A program made the translations under genes and the position numbers. The notes beneath the pieces are model-generated. The model worked only from the letters and a program-made list of their open reading frames with translations, was not told where the DNA came from and did no database searches. Positions 63,405 through 64,000 of a stretch of 64,000 nt of DNA are shown piece after piece; position 1 is the first letter of the stretch; each line of letters opens with the position of its first letter. Source of the stretch: Hyphomonadaceae bacterium. Lineage in GTDB: Bacteria; Pseudomonadota; Alphaproteobacteria; Caulobacterales; Hyphomonadaceae. Location of the stretch: contig JANSYM010000001.1 in assembly GCA_024742355.1 (NCBI GenBank), positions 310,001 to 374,000 on the forward strand, read 5' to 3'.

Positions 63405-63545
63405 GACGCTCTGCCCAGCCCGGTCTGGGCAGTCCATCACCCGAGCGCACTGTGAAGACCGGGAGCGAAAACATCTCTCCCGGTCCTCGCGGCAAGATCC
63501 CGTGCTGGACCCCACGGAAAATTCCGTGGGGAGCGCTTGGAGGAA
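63405..63545 (+). repeat. Three-hairpin dispersed repeat, copy B
   Basis: Same order and orientation of hairpins as copy A: CTGCCCAG/CTGGGCAG (63411-63418/63425-63432), GACCGGGAG/CTCCCGGTC (63457-63465/63477-63485) and CCCCACGGAA/TTCCGTGGGG (63510-63519/63522-63531). The third hairpin is identical in both copies. The second differs by a paired T-A to C-G change that keeps the stem. Confidence 0.85.
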
Positions 63546-63590
63546 AATGCGGATCTGCGTTTGCACATAGAGATCAGTTCCCTAATAGGC

Positions 63591-63695
63591 CCTCATCCTG
63601 AGCGAAGTCGAAGGATGAAGGGCCGTGCTTCCTGAAAGCCCGCCTCGTCCTTCGACCCCCGATCGCGTCGAGGGCAGGCTTCGCTCAGGATGAGG
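63591..63695. repeat. Long REP-like inverted repeat
   Basis: Exact 17-base terminal arms CCTCATCCTGAGCGAAG (63591-63607) and its reverse complement (63679-63695), enclosing a nested near-palindrome TCGAAGGATGA/TCGTCCTTCGA. This type of sequence is widely scattered between genes in alphaproteobacterial genomes. Confidence 0.8.
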
Positions 63696-63715
63696 CTCAA
63701 AGAGTTAACCGCTCA

Positions 63716-63788
63716 TCCCGGGCTTGACCCGGGACCTCCGGCAACGCTTCCGGTCTCTATCGCACGAGATCCCGGATCAAGTCCGGGA
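63716..63788. repeat. Head-to-head pair of REP-like hairpins
   Basis: Two 19-base hairpins, TCCCGGGCTTGACCCGGGA (63716-63734) and TCCCGGATCAAGTCCGGGA (63770-63788), are near reverse complements of one another, 35 bases apart, a BIME-like arrangement. Confidence 0.8.
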
Positions 63789-63938
63789 CAGTCGGGGTGG
63801 CGTGCATGCCCACTCCTCCACCGAAAGCCGTCATCACAAACTCCGTCCTCTAACCCCGTGTGCGTCAGGCGGTTTCCAATCCCGATCCTTCATTGCCCCA
63901 TTGTGTTTGCCCGTTGAGGCGCTACACCCCGGGCGATC

Positions 63939-64000
63939 ATGCTGACCATTTCAAACCTCGACTATCGCGTAGAAGCCCGGCCGCTTTTTGAGGGGGCGTC
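63939..64000 (+). CDS. ABC-F family ATP-binding protein (5' end only)
   Basis: The first 20 codons (MLTISNLDYRVEARPLFEGA) of an ABC-F type ATPase of the Uup/EttA class are seen before the window edge. N-termini of this form, with ISNL-Y-E-RPLF, are characteristic of ABC-F proteins that act on ribosomes. No Walker motif lies within the window, so the subfamily cannot be named. The repeat cluster ends 150 bases before the start. Confidence 0.65.
   Translation, partial: MLTISNLDYRVEARPLFEGA

Larger units (their letters stand above)
63309..63938. other. 630-base non-coding repeat cluster
   Basis: No gene is visible in this stretch. It contains, in order, copy B of the three-hairpin repeat, a 105-base element with 17-base terminal inverted repeats and a head-to-head pair of REP-like hairpins. 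Short open frames on both strands reflect the repeats and have no ribosome binding site. Confidence 0.75.

Noticed and set aside
1-64000. CRISPR arrays, tRNA genes, rRNA genes, insertion sequences
   Set aside because: Searched by eye in all intergenic regions; no spaced direct repeats, cloverleaf, rRNA core or transposase was seen. Small tRNA-like elements cannot be excluded without tRNAscan-SE.

Overview
The window is a chromosomal segment of a GC-rich alphaproteobacterium, most likely from the Hyphomonadaceae/Maricaulaceae side of the Caulobacterales-like lineages. Pointers are the 180-kDa NAD-glutamate dehydrogenase, the order comF - grxC - DUF1178, a TadG-like von Willebrand protein, the DUF1800/DUF1501 pair, tight ATGA/TGATG gene overlaps and REP-like palindromes. 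The genus cannot be fixed from this sequence alone. I see no tRNA, rRNA, transposase, integrase, prophage gene or CRISPR array.

Layout. 1-3.3 kb: a partial PQQ sugar dehydrogenase lipoprotein, a structured intergenic stretch, and queC-queE-queD for the queuosine precursor. 3.4-8.6 kb: a haloalkane-dehalogenase-like hydrolase, the comF-grxC-DUF1178 operon, a divergent methyltransferase and an AI-2E-type transporter. 8.6-16.3 kb: gdhZ-type glutamate dehydrogenase and an M1 aminopeptidase lipoprotein. 16.3-21.6 kb: GST, an orphan secreted protein, queG, mtgA, a TPR protein and an epimerase-like protein. 21.6-30.8 kb: almost all minus strand: DUF1800/DUF1501, quinone oxidoreductase - esterase - TetR, DUF6498, an M23 lipoprotein, a flavin monooxygenase and a small Cys-rich secreted protein. 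31-40.8 kb: two hotdog thioesterases, an HDAC-family deacetylase, recQ, amtB, a MATE pump, pyrD/DUF952, an S24-type repressor and a LysR regulator. 40.8-45 kb: a candidate small RNA, the TadG-like protein, ttcA, a GIY-YIG protein and rnhB. 45-48.6 kb: qor and a divergent persulfide-stress locus (BigR/SqrR-like ArsR, rhodanese-DUF2892, TauE, persulfide dioxygenase). 48.6-58 kb: M23 peptidase, DUF2093, recA, alaS, DUF2306, AraC and a DbpA-like helicase. 58-64 kb: a secreted metzincin, GST-trhO, arsI-arsR, a conserved unknown gene, a 630-base repeat cluster and the start of an ABC-F gene.

How the genes work together. tRNA modification recurs (queC, queE, queD, queG, ttcA, trhO). Two metal/sulfur stress switches are complete, with regulator, palindromic operator and effector enzymes (persulfide at 46.0-48.6 kb, arsenic at 61.5-62.3 kb). 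Housekeeping repair and translation genes (recA, alaS, recQ, rnhB) sit between accessory envelope and redox genes.

The most promising unexplained signals are non-coding. One is a repeat of three consecutive hairpins present at 55.76 kb and 63.4 kb, with a compensatory base-pair change between the copies. Another is a compact structured RNA at about 40.86-40.96 kb that exposes two CCUCC (anti-Shine-Dalgarno) tracts and ends in a strong terminator. Among proteins, the orphan secreted protein at 17.0 kb, the unknown protein at 62.6 kb, the small Cys-rich protein at 30.6 kb and a QueD lacking the textbook active-site Cys deserve attention.
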